From assembly GCF_010731895.1 (NCBI RefSeq), contig NZ_AP022596.1, positions 5,208,001-5,272,000 on the forward strand: 64,000 nt of DNA, written 5' to 3'. Both the position numbers and the translations under genes were made by a program. The notes beneath the pieces were generated by a model that saw nothing but the letters and a program-made list of their open reading frames with translations, was not told where the DNA came from and searched no databases. Source of the DNA: Mycolicibacterium helvum. GTDB lineage: Bacteria; Actinomycetota; Actinomycetes; Mycobacteriales; Mycobacteriaceae. Below are positions 47,371 through 56,412 of this stretch, one piece after another (the stretch's first letter is position 1; every line of letters starts with the position of its first letter).

Positions 47371-48192
47371 CTACATCCGCGAGAAACGGGCGAGGACGAA
47401 GCAAAAGGCGCCGTAAGCGGCAAAGCCGATCGCGGCGGCGATGAGCAATGTCTTGCCGAACGGTGCCTGGCCCAGGCTCTTCACCGCGGCGTCCACCCCG
47501 GCACCTTTGGCAGGATCTGTGGTCAGGGTGGCGACGACCAGTAGAATCCCCGCGCCGCCCAACACGACTCCCTTAGCGGTGTATCCCGCGATGCCCAGCG
47601 GGGTGATCAACGGCCCGCCCCCGGTGACCGTGAGGTCCTCCTCGAACTTTGTCGACAGCCCCTTGTAGACGTGGTAGCCGCCGACACCGATGATCACCGC
47701 CGCAGCGATCAGCAAAACGGATTTCCCCCAACCGGTTTGGAGCAGCCGCGCGGTAAGGCCGGCGTTCTGCTGGCCGTTGGATTCTCCACCGCCGTTGGCG
47801 AATCGCACCGCGGCGATGGCGATCCCGGCGTATACGACGGCGAGAGCAGCCGACTTGATCCGGTCGAACACGTCGTAGGCGCCATGGTGTTCGCGCCCCG
47901 GCTCGCTGGGGTGTGAGCCGAGAACGGCTTCAGCGATTCGCCATAGTGCGAGCGCGACGAGGCCCGCCGCAGTGAGCCAGAGCGCGACGACGCCGGCGGG
48001 CTGGGCCGACAACGTCGCCAGCGCACCGGACTGGTCGGCGTTGCCGGCCGAACCGAAGGCTAGCCCCACGATGATGTAGGCGATCAACAGATGCAGGACG
48101 CCGCTGATGCTGTATCCGGCTCGTGCGGCGAGTTCGAATGGCCTGTTGTGTGCGGCCGCCTGCACGGCACTATGTACCGCGTTGTCAGCCAT
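47371..48192 (-). CDS. DUF1206 membrane protein
   Basis: A 273-residue integral membrane protein starting at 48192 (MADNAVHSAVQ). The family has three internal repeats of two helices; here they begin near RAGYSISGVLHLLIAYIIV, DRIKSAALAVVYAGIAIAAV and GIAGYTAKGVVLGGAGILLV. Each has the (A/S)-x-G-Y/ x-G start. No function is known for DUF1206. It may be cotranscribed with the DUF488 gene downstream. Confidence 0.82.
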   Translation of the reverse strand: MADNAVHSAVQAAAHNRPFELAARAGYSISGVLHLLIAYIIVGLAFGSAGNADQSGALATLSAQPAGVVALWLTAAGLVALALWRIAEAVLGSHPSEPGREHHGAYDVFDRIKSAALAVVYAGIAIAAVRFANGGGESNGQQNAGLTARLLQTGWGKSVLLIAAAVIIGVGGYHVYKGLSTKFEEDLTVTGGGPLITPLGIAGYTAKGVVLGGAGILLVVATLTTDPAKGAGVDAAVKSLGQAPFGKTLLIAAAIGFAAYGAFCFVLARFSRM

Positions 48193-48291
48193 GACAATTG
48201 AGTTACCCCGGCCGAGCAGCGGGAAAACCCCCATGGGTAGCGCCATGGCGGCCCTACCGCCGATTCGCCGCCCTGCGGTTACGCTCGGCGC

Positions 48292-48951
48292 CTACGCCGG
48301 CGGTCTGCGCAGGGTCTCCCAGTCGTGCTCGGCCTCCAGCTGGGCGATCAGCCTACGGGTGCGTTCCTTGAGTAGCAGTGTCAGGCCGATGCCGATGCCG
48401 ATCGCGAGGACCAATGCGATCCAGGAGAACCGCGACAGCCACTTCTCGGCGGCCAGCCCCAGATAGTAGACAACTGCGGTGGTGCCACCGGCCCAGCACA
48501 GTGCCCCGGATGCGTTGGCGGCCAGGAACTGCGGGTAGCGCATGTGCAGTGCACCGGCGAGCGGTCCGGCAAGAATCCGCAGCAGAGCGATGAAGCGCCC
48601 GAAGAACACCGCCCACACGCCCCACCGGGCGAACAGCTGCTTGGCCAGCGCCACGTGCCCAGGGCCGAAGTGTTTCGGGAAGCGCTTGCCGAGCCGCTCG
48701 AACAGTCCCATCCCGAACTTTCGGCCGATCGTGTAGCCGATCGTGTCGCCGATGATCGCACCGATAGTGGCCGACGCGCCCACCCACAGCGGGTCGATGT
48801 CGAGGGTGTGCCTCGAGGCCAGCAGTGCCGCACTCACCAGCGCGATCTCGCCGGGCAACGGAATGCCCAGGCTTTCGACGCCGATGATCAGCCCGACGAC
48901 CAGGTAGACCGCCAAAGGTGGGATGGATTCCAGCATCGAGTCGACCGTCAC
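48292..48951 (-). CDS. DedA-family (VTT) membrane protein
   Basis: A 219-residue DedA-type protein with the SNARE/VTT domain. ESLGIPLPGEIALVSAALLA carries the conserved acidic residue in the first re-entrant segment, and FFGRFIALLRILAGPLAG the conserved Arg residues in the second. DedA proteins act as lipid (undecaprenyl-phosphate or phosphatidylethanolamine) flippases in other bacteria. Substrate here is unknown. Neighbour genes do not inform the role. Confidence 0.87.
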   Translation of the reverse strand: MTVDSMLESIPPLAVYLVVGLIIGVESLGIPLPGEIALVSAALLASRHTLDIDPLWVGASATIGAIIGDTIGYTIGRKFGMGLFERLGKRFPKHFGPGHVALAKQLFARWGVWAVFFGRFIALLRILAGPLAGALHMRYPQFLAANASGALCWAGGTTAVVYYLGLAAEKWLSRFSWIALVLAIGIGIGLTLLLKERTRRLIAQLEAEHDWETLRRPPA

Positions 48952-49013
48952 CCGCCAAGGATGCCGTACCGACCACTGTTACCGGCGCGAACCGGCGCGT
49001 TCGCGTGTCGGAC

Positions 49014-49877
49014 TTAGGTGTCGCGCTTGCGCCGATACAGCGTCCCGAGGGCCAACAGGATCAAGCTGGCCAACAGGATCGCGGTGGCCAGCACGTTGAT
49101 CTGAGGTGGCACAGCCGCTTTCACCGCTGCGTTCACGTACAGCGGGTAGGTCACTGTCGAGCCGCTGACGAAATAGGTGATGATGAAGTCGTCCAAGGAC
49201 AGCGCGAACGACAACATGGCGGCGGCGACGATGCCTGGCACGATCAGCGGCAGGGTCACCCTGAAGAAGGTCCGGGTCGGCCCGGAGCCCAGATCCAGTG
49301 AAGCGTCCTCGAGTGTCCAGTCGAAGCCACGGATCCGGGCGCGCACGGTCATGGCGATGAAGCTGATCTCGAAGGCCACGTGCGCGATCAGGATCGTGGC
49401 GTAACCGGTGGCCCAGCCCAGGTCCAGGAACAGGGTGAGCAGTGAGGCGCCCATCACGACCTCGGGTGAGGTCAGCGGCAGCACCAGAAAGGTATCGACC
49501 GCCTTGCTCCCGCGAAACCGTTGCCGGACAAGGGCAACCGCGACCAGAGTGCCGAGCACGACAGCGATCAGTGTCGAGACCGCGGCGACGTTCAGGCTCA
49601 GTTTCAACGCATCGGTCAACGCCGGGTACTTGAACGGGTTGGCCCAATTGTCCAGCGTGAAGCCCTGCCAGGTGTAGTTGAACTTGCCGGCCGGCTTGTT
49701 GAACGAGAAGACGATGATCACCAGGATCGGCAGGAACAGGTAGAACAGCACCAGCCCGGCGATGACGCGCAGGGCTATATCGCCGAGCTTGAATGTGCCC
49801 CGAAAGTTGCGGCCGGGCTTGGCTAGTCCGCCGTGGTCGATGGTCTGCGCGATCGCAGCCCCGGCCTCGGTGGTCAT
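49014..49877 (-). CDS. Polyamine-type ABC transporter permease, PotC-like
   Basis: A 287-residue inner-membrane permease with about six helices. The coupling motif EDASLDLGSGPTRTFFRVTLP (EAA loop) lies at about residues 180-200. ATG 49877 overlaps the stop of the upstream permease by four bases. As in potABCD operons this is the second permease of a heterodimer. Spermidine or putrescine uptake is the likely role. Confidence 0.88.
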   Translation of the reverse strand: MTTEAGAAIAQTIDHGGLAKPGRNFRGTFKLGDIALRVIAGLVLFYLFLPILVIIVFSFNKPAGKFNYTWQGFTLDNWANPFKYPALTDALKLSLNVAAVSTLIAVVLGTLVAVALVRQRFRGSKAVDTFLVLPLTSPEVVMGASLLTLFLDLGWATGYATILIAHVAFEISFIAMTVRARIRGFDWTLEDASLDLGSGPTRTFFRVTLPLIVPGIVAAAMLSFALSLDDFIITYFVSGSTVTYPLYVNAAVKAAVPPQINVLATAILLASLILLALGTLYRRKRDT

Positions 49878-50749
49878 ACGAGGTCCTCCGTGCCGAGCGC
49901 CTTTGTATACAGCAGGACACCGACCAGGATCAGTGCCATCAGCACGAAGCTCAGCGCAGCGGCGACAGGGTAGTCCTTGACGACCAGGAACTGCTTCTGA
50001 ATGACGTTGCCGATCATTCTGGTCTCGGTACTGCCCAGGTAGTCGGCGTTGATGAAATCGCCCACCGACGGGATGAAGACCAGCAGGCTGCCGGCCAGCA
50101 CGCCGGGCATCGCCAACGGCATGATCACCTTGCCGAACATTCTGCGGTTGGTGGCGTAGAGATCGCGGGAGGCCTCCAGCAGGCGGGCGTCGATCTTCTC
50201 CAAGCTGACGTACAGCGGCAGGATCATGAAGATGATCCAGTTGTAGGTCAGGCCGCCGATGACTGCCCAGCTGGTCGAGAGCAGGCGTCCGTCGGACGGC
50301 AGCAACCCGAGGGTGCCCAGCGTGTGGACCACCCAGCCGTCGTCGGCCAGGATCGTCTTCCATGCCAGCGTGCGGATCAGGAACGTGACGAAGAACGGCA
50401 GGATCACCAGGCCGAGTAGCAAGTTCTTGTAGCGGCCGGCTTTGAACGCGATCACATAGGCAAGCGGGAAAGCCAGCAGCGCACACAACACGGTGGCAGT
50501 CAACGCGTAGCCGAACGAGCGCAGGATCTGCTCGCGGTACGTGCTCAGCGCCTCGCCGTAATTGGCGAAATTCCAGGCGAACGTGAGTTTCGGTAGGTAG
50601 ATGGACCCGCCCATCTCCGACAGCGATGTCCGGAACAGCGACACGAACGGCACGACGTAGAAGACGCCGAGGTACGCAAGTGCGGGCAGGATCATCAAGT
50701 AGGGAGCGAGTTTGCTCCGCTGCCGGTTGCTGCTGGCTACTCCCGCCAT
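49874..50749 (-). CDS. Polyamine-type ABC transporter permease, PotB-like
   Basis: A 291-residue permease with six helices. The EAA coupling loop reads EASRDLYATNRRMFGKVIMPLA, split around residue 195. It starts three bases after the stop of the binding-protein gene and is coupled to the PotC-like gene through ATGA. The pair would form the membrane channel used with the substrate-binding lipoprotein and ATPase next door. Confidence 0.88.
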   Translation of the reverse strand: MAGVASSNRQRSKLAPYLMILPALAYLGVFYVVPFVSLFRTSLSEMGGSIYLPKLTFAWNFANYGEALSTYREQILRSFGYALTATVLCALLAFPLAYVIAFKAGRYKNLLLGLVILPFFVTFLIRTLAWKTILADDGWVVHTLGTLGLLPSDGRLLSTSWAVIGGLTYNWIIFMILPLYVSLEKIDARLLEASRDLYATNRRMFGKVIMPLAMPGVLAGSLLVFIPSVGDFINADYLGSTETRMIGNVIQKQFLVVKDYPVAAALSFVLMALILVGVLLYTKALGTEDLV

Positions 50750-50752
50750 CGG

Positions 50753-51940
50753 TCAGCCGCCGGTGACTGCGGCGTAAGCCTTGTTGAACTCCGCGGTCTG
50801 CTCGTCGGTGAGCGCGGCCCAGGTCTTCAGTTTGTCCAGGGTGGCCTTCGGCGGGTTGATCAGCGGGTTGGCCGCCAGAGCCGGATCGATCTTGTTGAGC
50901 TCGTCGCTCATATCCGACAACACGGGCACGTACTGGGTGTGTGCGATGAGCTTGGCGTAGTTCGCCCGGTCGTAGACGTAGTTGATCCACGCCTCGGCGG
51001 CCTTCTGGTTTTGCGTCGTGTAGGGAATCACCATGGTGTCGACGAAGGTGGTACCGCCCGTGTCTGGCACCACGAACTTCAGATCGGGGTTGTCCTTCTG
51101 CAGCTGCACCACATCGCCGGAATATGCCTGGGCGATAACGACATTGCCGGAGGCCAAGTCGTCGGCGTAGTCGTTGCCGGTGAACCGGCGGATCTGTCCG
51201 TTGTCCTTCTGCTGCTTGATCAGGGCGACCGCCTTGTTCACGCCGTCGCTGGTCGGATTCTCCACGGAACTGCCCTGCGAGAGCATGATCATGCCCAGGC
51301 CGTCCTGGGTGTCGGCGAGCAGGCTGATCTTGCCCTTGAACGCCGGATCCCACAGGTCGTCGATCTTGGTGATGTCGCGCCCCGTGGCGGCGCGGTTGTA
51401 GGCCAGGGCCGTCATACCGGACATGTAGGGCGCGCTGTACTTACGGCCTGGGTCGGCTTTGGCGTCGAGCAGGTCGGGGCGCATGTTCTTCTTGTTGGTC
51501 CAACGGCTTTCGCTGATGCCGTTGAGCCAGCCCAGCCCGTTGAGCCGCGCAGCCATGAACTGAGTGGGTACCACCAGGTCGGCGCCGATGTCCTGCTTGC
51601 GCGACAGCGGCTCCTTGTTCTTGGCGAACCACTCCTCGTTGTCGTTGTAGTCCTCTTTGTAGTCGACCGTCAGTCCGGTCGCGGTCTGGAAGGCCGCGAC
51701 GAATCCGTCGGCCATGTACAGCGGCCAGTTGGAGATGCGCAGTTTTCCGGTGGCGGGTGAGCCGTCGTCGGATGGTGTTGCGGGTCCGCTGGAACTGCTC
51801 GAGGTGTTCGACGACTTGCTACACGCGGCGAGGAAGGAGGGTCCCAGGACCAGCGCGGCCGCGGCAGCGGCACCGCCACCGATGAAGCGGCGTCGGGAGG
51901 ACAGCGAAGCGAGGATCCGAGGGTCGATCTCTGTGGCCAT
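50753..51940 (-). CDS. PotD-like substrate-binding lipoprotein with Tat signal
   Basis: A 395-residue periplasmic-type binding protein for polyamines. The N-terminus has a twin-arginine motif SRRRFIGG followed by an Ala-rich segment and a lipobox FLAAC, so it is exported folded and then acylated. The mature part begins after a Ser/Asn linker and holds the bilobed fold (LRISNWPLYMADGFV; GAD-VVPTQFMAARL). It lies 66 bases downstream of the ATPase gene. Polyamine specificity is from family, not from residues I can assign with certainty. Confidence 0.87.
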   Translation of the reverse strand: MATEIDPRILASLSSRRRFIGGGAAAAAALVLGPSFLAACSKSSNTSSSSSGPATPSDDGSPATGKLRISNWPLYMADGFVAAFQTATGLTVDYKEDYNDNEEWFAKNKEPLSRKQDIGADLVVPTQFMAARLNGLGWLNGISESRWTNKKNMRPDLLDAKADPGRKYSAPYMSGMTALAYNRAATGRDITKIDDLWDPAFKGKISLLADTQDGLGMIMLSQGSSVENPTSDGVNKAVALIKQQKDNGQIRRFTGNDYADDLASGNVVIAQAYSGDVVQLQKDNPDLKFVVPDTGGTTFVDTMVIPYTTQNQKAAEAWINYVYDRANYAKLIAHTQYVPVLSDMSDELNKIDPALAANPLINPPKATLDKLKTWAALTDEQTAEFNKAYAAVTGG

Positions 51941-52006
51941 TTGCCGTAGTGCCTTTCGGTGGGGTGAAGGTTTCGGTGGACGAAGCTGCAGGACTACGCG
52001 AATGGA

Positions 52007-53203
52007 CTAGGAGTCGTCGAGCATCTCCTCGAGGTCCTCGGTGGTCGGAATGTCAGCGGCCGGCAAGACCAGCGACGCTTCGGGAGCCCAGCACACGAAC
52101 ACGTCGTCACCGGGACGTAGCAGGGGCAGGCTCTGCTCGGGTCCGATATGAGCCAGGATCGGGGAGTTGTCGGCAGCGGCCAACGACAGCCGCAGTACTG
52201 GTCCTTGGAAGGTCAGGTCGACCACCTTGGCGGCGACCGCGGCGACATCTCCGGTGGGCTGGTCCATCGACACTCGAACCCGCTCGGGCCGCACCATCAG
52301 GGTGGCCTGACCGCCGGGTTCGATCGTGGTGTCACCGGGCCGGGCCTTGAGCGTGGTACCGAGGACTTCCACCTCGACGTAGTCGCGGTTGACGCGGCCG
52401 GTCTGGCGGCCGTGCCACAGGTTGGCCTGGCCGATGAAGCCGGCCACGAACACCGTCGCGGGCCGGTCATAGATCTCGGTCGGGGTGCCGATCTGCTCGA
52501 CGTTGCCGGCGTTCATGACCGCGATCCGGTCGCTCATCGTGAGCGCTTCTTCCTGATCATGGGTCACGTAGACGAACGTGATGCCGACCTCGCGCTGGAT
52601 GCGCTTGAGCTCGAACTGCATGACGTGACGCAACTTGAGGTCCAGCGCGCCGAGCGGCTCGTCGAGCAGGAGGGCGCTGGGGTAGTTGACCAGTGCCCGG
52701 GCCAGGGCGACGCGCTGTTGCTGGCCGCCGGAGAGTTGGGCGGGCTTGCGCTTGGCGAAGTCGGTGAGCCGAACGATCTCGAGCATCTCATCGACGCTCT
52801 TTTTGACCGTGGCCTTGTCCTTCTTCTGGCTGCGCGGCCCGTAGGCGACGTTGTCCCACACCGTCATGTGGGGGAACAGGGCGTAGTGCTGGAAGACGGT
52901 GTTGACGTTGCGTTTGTGCGGTGGCACCCGCGAAACGTCGACGCCTTCGAGGCGAATCGCGCCTTCGGTGGGCTGTTCGAAGCCCGCGATCATGCGCAGG
53001 GTGGTGGTCTTCCCGCAGCCGGATGGTCCGAGCATGGAGAAGAATTCGCCGGCGCCGATGGAGAAGTCGGCGTCGGCGACGGCGATGTAGTCCTCGAAGC
53101 GCTTGACGACGTGGTCGATCTCGATGACCGGCGCGCCGTTGCTGCGCGTGGATCCGGATTTCCCGGTGGTCTGCTGGGTGGCGGTGGCGCCGGTCTCGGT
53201 CAG
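52007..53203 (-). CDS. PotA-like ABC ATPase with a CTG start
   Basis: A 398-residue ATPase with Walker [10 protein letters not shown], signature [15 protein letters not shown], Walker [12 protein letters not shown] and the H-loop VTHDQEEA; the C-terminal TOBE region follows residue 290. The nearest ATG (53035) lies in the Walker A region and would remove strand 1. The frame is open back to a TAG at about 53254, with no ATG, GTG or TTG between. CTG at 53203 is seven bases after AAGGAG and gives [11 protein letters not shown], so this is the likely start. It is the first gene of the transporter operon. Confidence 0.85.
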   Translation of the reverse strand: MTETGATATQQTTGKSGSTRSNGAPVIEIDHVVKRFEDYIAVADADFSIGAGEFFSMLGPSGCGKTTTLRMIAGFEQPTEGAIRLEGVDVSRVPPHKRNVNTVFQHYALFPHMTVWDNVAYGPRSQKKDKATVKKSVDEMLEIVRLTDFAKRKPAQLSGGQQQRVALARALVNYPSALLLDEPLGALDLKLRHVMQFELKRIQREVGITFVYVTHDQEEALTMSDRIAVMNAGNVEQIGTPTEIYDRPATVFVAGFIGQANLWHGRQTGRVNRDYVEVEVLGTTLKARPGDTTIEPGGQATLMVRPERVRVSMDQPTGDVAAVAAKVVDLTFQGPVLRLSLAAADNSPILAHIGPEQSLPLLRPGDDVFVCWAPEASLVLPAADIPTTEDLEEMLDDS

Positions 53204-53426
53204 GGCCCGTCTCCTTATGTCCCGCGGGCCGCCGAGCAGTGCGACCTGTCGGCCCCGCCCCTAAACGATTGCGGATTTGCGTGCTCTTCGCAACCGATTC
53301 CGCAACGAAATATGAATTTCTCGATGGAATCGCTCGTTATGACCGGGGTTGGGGCACGGCTTTCGATTGGACGGCGGCAGTTGACGGGGCGTCTCAGGCC
53401 GTCGCTGGGACGGATCGTATCGCCGT

Positions 53427-54569
53427 TCAGGCCGTCGTGAGCGCTCGTGCGATAACCAGTCGCTGGATTTGGTTGGTTCCTTCGAAGATCTGGGTGATCT
53501 TGGCTTCCCGCATGTAGCGCTCTACGCGGTAGTCGCGGGTGTAGCCGACACCGCCGAGCACCTGGACGGCATCGGTGGTGACCTTCATGGCGGCGTCGGT
53601 GGCCACCAGCTTGGCAACGCTGGCCTGTTGGGAGTAGGGCCGGCCGGCGTCGCGCCGCCGCGCGGCATCCAGGTAGGTGGCCCGTGCGCTGGCTACTGCG
53701 GCCGCCATATCGGCAAGGAGGAAGCCGAGTCCCTGATGGTCGATGATCTTGCGGCCGAAGGTCGTTCGCTCGTTGGCGTAGGCGCAGGCCTCATCGAGTG
53801 CAGCCTGCGCGATCCCGACGGCTACCGCCGCAATGCCCAGCCGGCCTGAGTCCAGTGCGCTGAACGCGATCTGCAAGCCCTGCCCTTCGGCACCGATGCG
53901 GCGCTCGGCGTCGAGCTCGGCGCTGTCATAGAACGCGGAGGTCGTCGGTATCGCGGCGAGCCCCATCTTCTCCTCAGGTTTGCCGAAGCTCAGCCCCGGT
54001 TGGTCGCCCGCGACCAGAAAGTTGGTTATGCCTTTAGAGCCCTGCCCGGTCCGCGCAAACAACGTGTAGAAATCCGCCCGCCCACCGTGGGTGATCCAAG
54101 CCTTCGAGCCGGTGATGACGTATCCGCTCTCAGTAGGGGTGGCCGTGCAACGCAATGCCGCCGCATCAGAACCGGCCTGCGGTTCGGAGAGGCTGTAGGC
54201 GCCGATCTGCTCACCCGAGAGCATGCCCGGCAGCCAGCGTTCCCGCTGTTCGTCGGTGCCGAACGTCACCAGCGGATGACACGACAGGCTGTGCACGCTG
54301 ACCGCCACGGCCACCGCGGCCCAGCGGGCGGCGATCTCCTCGAGGACTTGGAGGTAGACCTCGTAGGGCTGACCGCCGCCGCCCCAGTCCTCCGGCTGCG
54401 GCAGGCTGAGCAGCCCGGCCGCGCCGAGTTGGGCGAACACACCTTCGGGGTAGGTCTCGCTGCGCTCGTGCTCGTCGACGATCGGGCTGAGCACTTTGTC
54501 ACCGATATCGCGAGTCAGCGCGAGGAGATCCGCGGCGTCCTGGTCGGGGAGGAGTCGGTCGACGGGCAT
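53427..54569 (-). CDS. Acyl-CoA dehydrogenase
   Basis: A 380-residue FAD enzyme that oxidises acyl-CoA at the alpha-beta position. The signature YSLSEPQAGSDAAAL lies near residue 125, and QIFEGTNQIQR near the C-terminus carries the probable catalytic Glu. ATG 54569 with GAGAGG upstream is the start; the longer frame to 54758 would run across the divergent TetR promoter. It is divergent from the TetR gene, across three AGTACT sites, and is its most likely target. Chain-length preference cannot be told. Confidence 0.9.
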   Translation of the reverse strand: MPVDRLLPDQDAADLLALTRDIGDKVLSPIVDEHERSETYPEGVFAQLGAAGLLSLPQPEDWGGGGQPYEVYLQVLEEIAARWAAVAVAVSVHSLSCHPLVTFGTDEQRERWLPGMLSGEQIGAYSLSEPQAGSDAAALRCTATPTESGYVITGSKAWITHGGRADFYTLFARTGQGSKGITNFLVAGDQPGLSFGKPEEKMGLAAIPTTSAFYDSAELDAERRIGAEGQGLQIAFSALDSGRLGIAAVAVGIAQAALDEACAYANERTTFGRKIIDHQGLGFLLADMAAAVASARATYLDAARRRDAGRPYSQQASVAKLVATDAAMKVTTDAVQVLGGVGYTRDYRVERYMREAKITQIFEGTNQIQRLVIARALTTA

Positions 54570-54598
54570 GAGTGGGACCTCTCGAAGTGGTGTCGAAG

Positions 54599-54636
54599 AG
54601 TACTCAAAACAGTACTGAGTTACATCTACCAGTACT
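54599..54636. promoter_or_regulatory. Triple AGTACT operator
   Basis: The palindrome AGTACT occurs three times within 38 bases (54599-54604, 54611-54616, 54631-54636) in the 76-base gap between the acyl-CoA dehydrogenase and TetR genes. It would cover both promoters. A TetR-family operator is the natural reading. Confidence 0.65.
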
Positions 54637-54645
54637 ATTCGGCGA

Positions 54646-55230
54646 ATGGCCACCCGCACCGCCCCGGCGTTCGGAACCCGGCGCCGCGGCGAGTTGTTCG
54701 ACGCCCTGCTGGCTCTTTTTCTTGCCGAGGGGTTCGCGCATCTGACCCTCGATGACATCGCGGCTCGGCTGCGCTGTTCGAAGGGAACGCTCTACACCCT
54801 GGCCGGCAGCAAGGAGCAGCTGGTCCACGCCGTCACCGTGCACTTCTTCCGGCGTGCGACCGAGGATGTGGAGCATCGCGTCGCGGGGGTGAGTGGCGCC
54901 CGTGAGCGGATCACCGCCTACCTCACCGCTGTCGGCGCCGCGCTCGAAGTCGCCTCCGATCGATTCATGGCCGACCTGGACGCGTTCACTCCGGCCCGGG
55001 TGGTCTACGAGCAGAACACTGCGATCGCAGCTCGACGAGTCGGCGAACTGATCGCTGAAGGTGTTGTCGCACAGGAGTTCCGGGACGTGCACGCGGCGTT
55101 TGCCGCGGATCTGGCCGCGGCCATGATGGTGCGCATTCAGCAGGGCACCGTGCGGTCCACTATCGGTCTGGACGACGCGGCGGCCTACCGAGAGCTGGCG
55201 GCGATCCTCACTGCAGGCATCAACGCCTGA
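54646..55230 (+). CDS. TetR-family repressor
   Basis: A 194-residue repressor with an HTH at about residues 35-65 (LTLDDIAARLRCSKGTLYTLAGSKEQLV) and a ligand domain of unspecific helices. It is divergent from the acyl-CoA dehydrogenase gene and convergent with the SDR gene. It probably senses an acyl-CoA or a sterol-like ligand, by analogy to FadR- and KstR-type regulators; this is inference. Confidence 0.86.
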   Translation: MATRTAPAFGTRRRGELFDALLALFLAEGFAHLTLDDIAARLRCSKGTLYTLAGSKEQLVHAVTVHFFRRATEDVEHRVAGVSGARERITAYLTAVGAALEVASDRFMADLDAFTPARVVYEQNTAIAARRVGELIAEGVVAQEFRDVHAAFAADLAAAMMVRIQQGTVRSTIGLDDAAAYRELAAILTAGINA

Positions 55231-55231
55231 C

Positions 55232-56038
55232 TCACATGTGGGCGCCGCCGTCGATGCGGATCTCGGTACCCGAGACGAAGTAGGCGTCCGGGCTGCCCAG
55301 CATCGCGACAACATTGGCGACCGCATCCGGCTTGGCGAAGATCTCGCCCTTGGGCAGTGGCAGCAGTGGCGCGACCCGGCCGAACAGGCTGTAGTCGACG
55401 TCGTCCGGCAGGCCGGGACCGACGCTCTGCTTCGACTCCCCGGTTCCGTCGGTCATTCCCGACGAGATCGACCCGGGCTGCACGGAGTTGAAGCGGATGC
55501 CGTCCTTGGCGAACTCGGCCGCCAAGGCGTGCGTCATCGCTTGGACGCCGCCCTTCGACGCGGCATAAGCCGACATATAGGGATGGGCGAAGGCGGCCGA
55601 TGTCGAGCTGAAGTTCACCACGGCCGGCGCATTTCCAGCGCGCAGAGCCGGAATTGACTCCCGCGTTACCAGGAAGGTGCCGACCAAGTTCACCCGCAGC
55701 ACCTGCTCGAACGCGGCGAGCGTGGTGTCGAGGAAATGATCGGAACGAAGGATGCCGGCGACGTTCACCAGTGTGTCGAGGCCGCCGAGGGTGGAGATCG
55801 CTTCACCGACACCGGTTTTCACCGACTCCTCGCTACCCACGTCGATGACCACGGTGGTCAGCCGGTCGCTGGCGTCGCCGGCCTTGGCGGTGGTGTCCTT
55901 CAAGCCGGACTCGCTGATGTCGGCGGCCACCACCCGAGCGCCCTCGCCGAGAATGCGCAGTACGCAGGCTTGCCCGATGCCCGAGCCGCCACCGGTGATC
56001 AGCACGCGACGATCGGTGTAACGCTGCAAAGTCGCCAT
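55232..56038 (-). CDS. Short-chain dehydrogenase/reductase
   Basis: A 268-residue classical SDR. The nucleotide motif GGGSGIGQ is at residues 16-23, NVAG stabilises the sheet, and the active site is the Ser in NFSST with YAASK. An acidic residue after strand 2 (ADIS) suggests NAD rather than NADP. It begins next to the mce operon promoter on the other strand and probably acts on a lipid or steroid alcohol linked to the mce or dehydrogenase genes; this is inference. Confidence 0.88.
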   Translation of the reverse strand: MATLQRYTDRRVLITGGGSGIGQACVLRILGEGARVVAADISESGLKDTTAKAGDASDRLTTVVIDVGSEESVKTGVGEAISTLGGLDTLVNVAGILRSDHFLDTTLAAFEQVLRVNLVGTFLVTRESIPALRAGNAPAVVNFSSTSAAFAHPYMSAYAASKGGVQAMTHALAAEFAKDGIRFNSVQPGSISSGMTDGTGESKQSVGPGLPDDVDYSLFGRVAPLLPLPKGEIFAKPDAVANVVAMLGSPDAYFVSGTEIRIDGGAHM

Positions 56039-56412
56039 GGCGGGTCAGTCTCCTGCTTCAGGTCGGGGATAGCGGCCTCGATCATTGTGGGTCGCCGTCG
56101 GTTGGAAGTGACGGTGATCCCGCTGACCGGGAATAGGTGGCGATGCGGTGGCGGTGGTGCGGTCCACTCTTCCCTCGTGAGCGCCGCGCCCGGAATCCTG
56201 ACTGGCCCAAGCGAGTCGATGACCGAGCAGGCAAAAACGAGACACTTGAGCCCAAGTCGTCTCGAAGCCACGTGGGGAAACAACGACACCACCAGCCACA
56301 TGTCTCGATTGCCGAGATTCGCTACCGCGCGGGCGCTAAGTGCACTAATCTGCGTTGGCGTCGTTGTAACACGTTCCAGTTTTGGGCTGGTTGGTGCCAT
56401 GACGCTGGGTCG
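56039..56412. promoter_or_regulatory. Divergent promoter region of the SDR and mce genes
   Basis: 374 bases without a gene. It holds an imperfect palindrome at 56239-56263: GAGAC-ACTTG, loop AGCC, CAAGT, one extra C, then GTCTC. This is a candidate operator. No T-box or terminator is seen. Confidence 0.45.

Noticed and set aside
49014..51353. Long 779-codon minus-strand frame over the transporter genes
   Set aside because: Only its last 287 codons are real (the PotC-like permease); the rest reads antisense-like over potB and potD in another frame.
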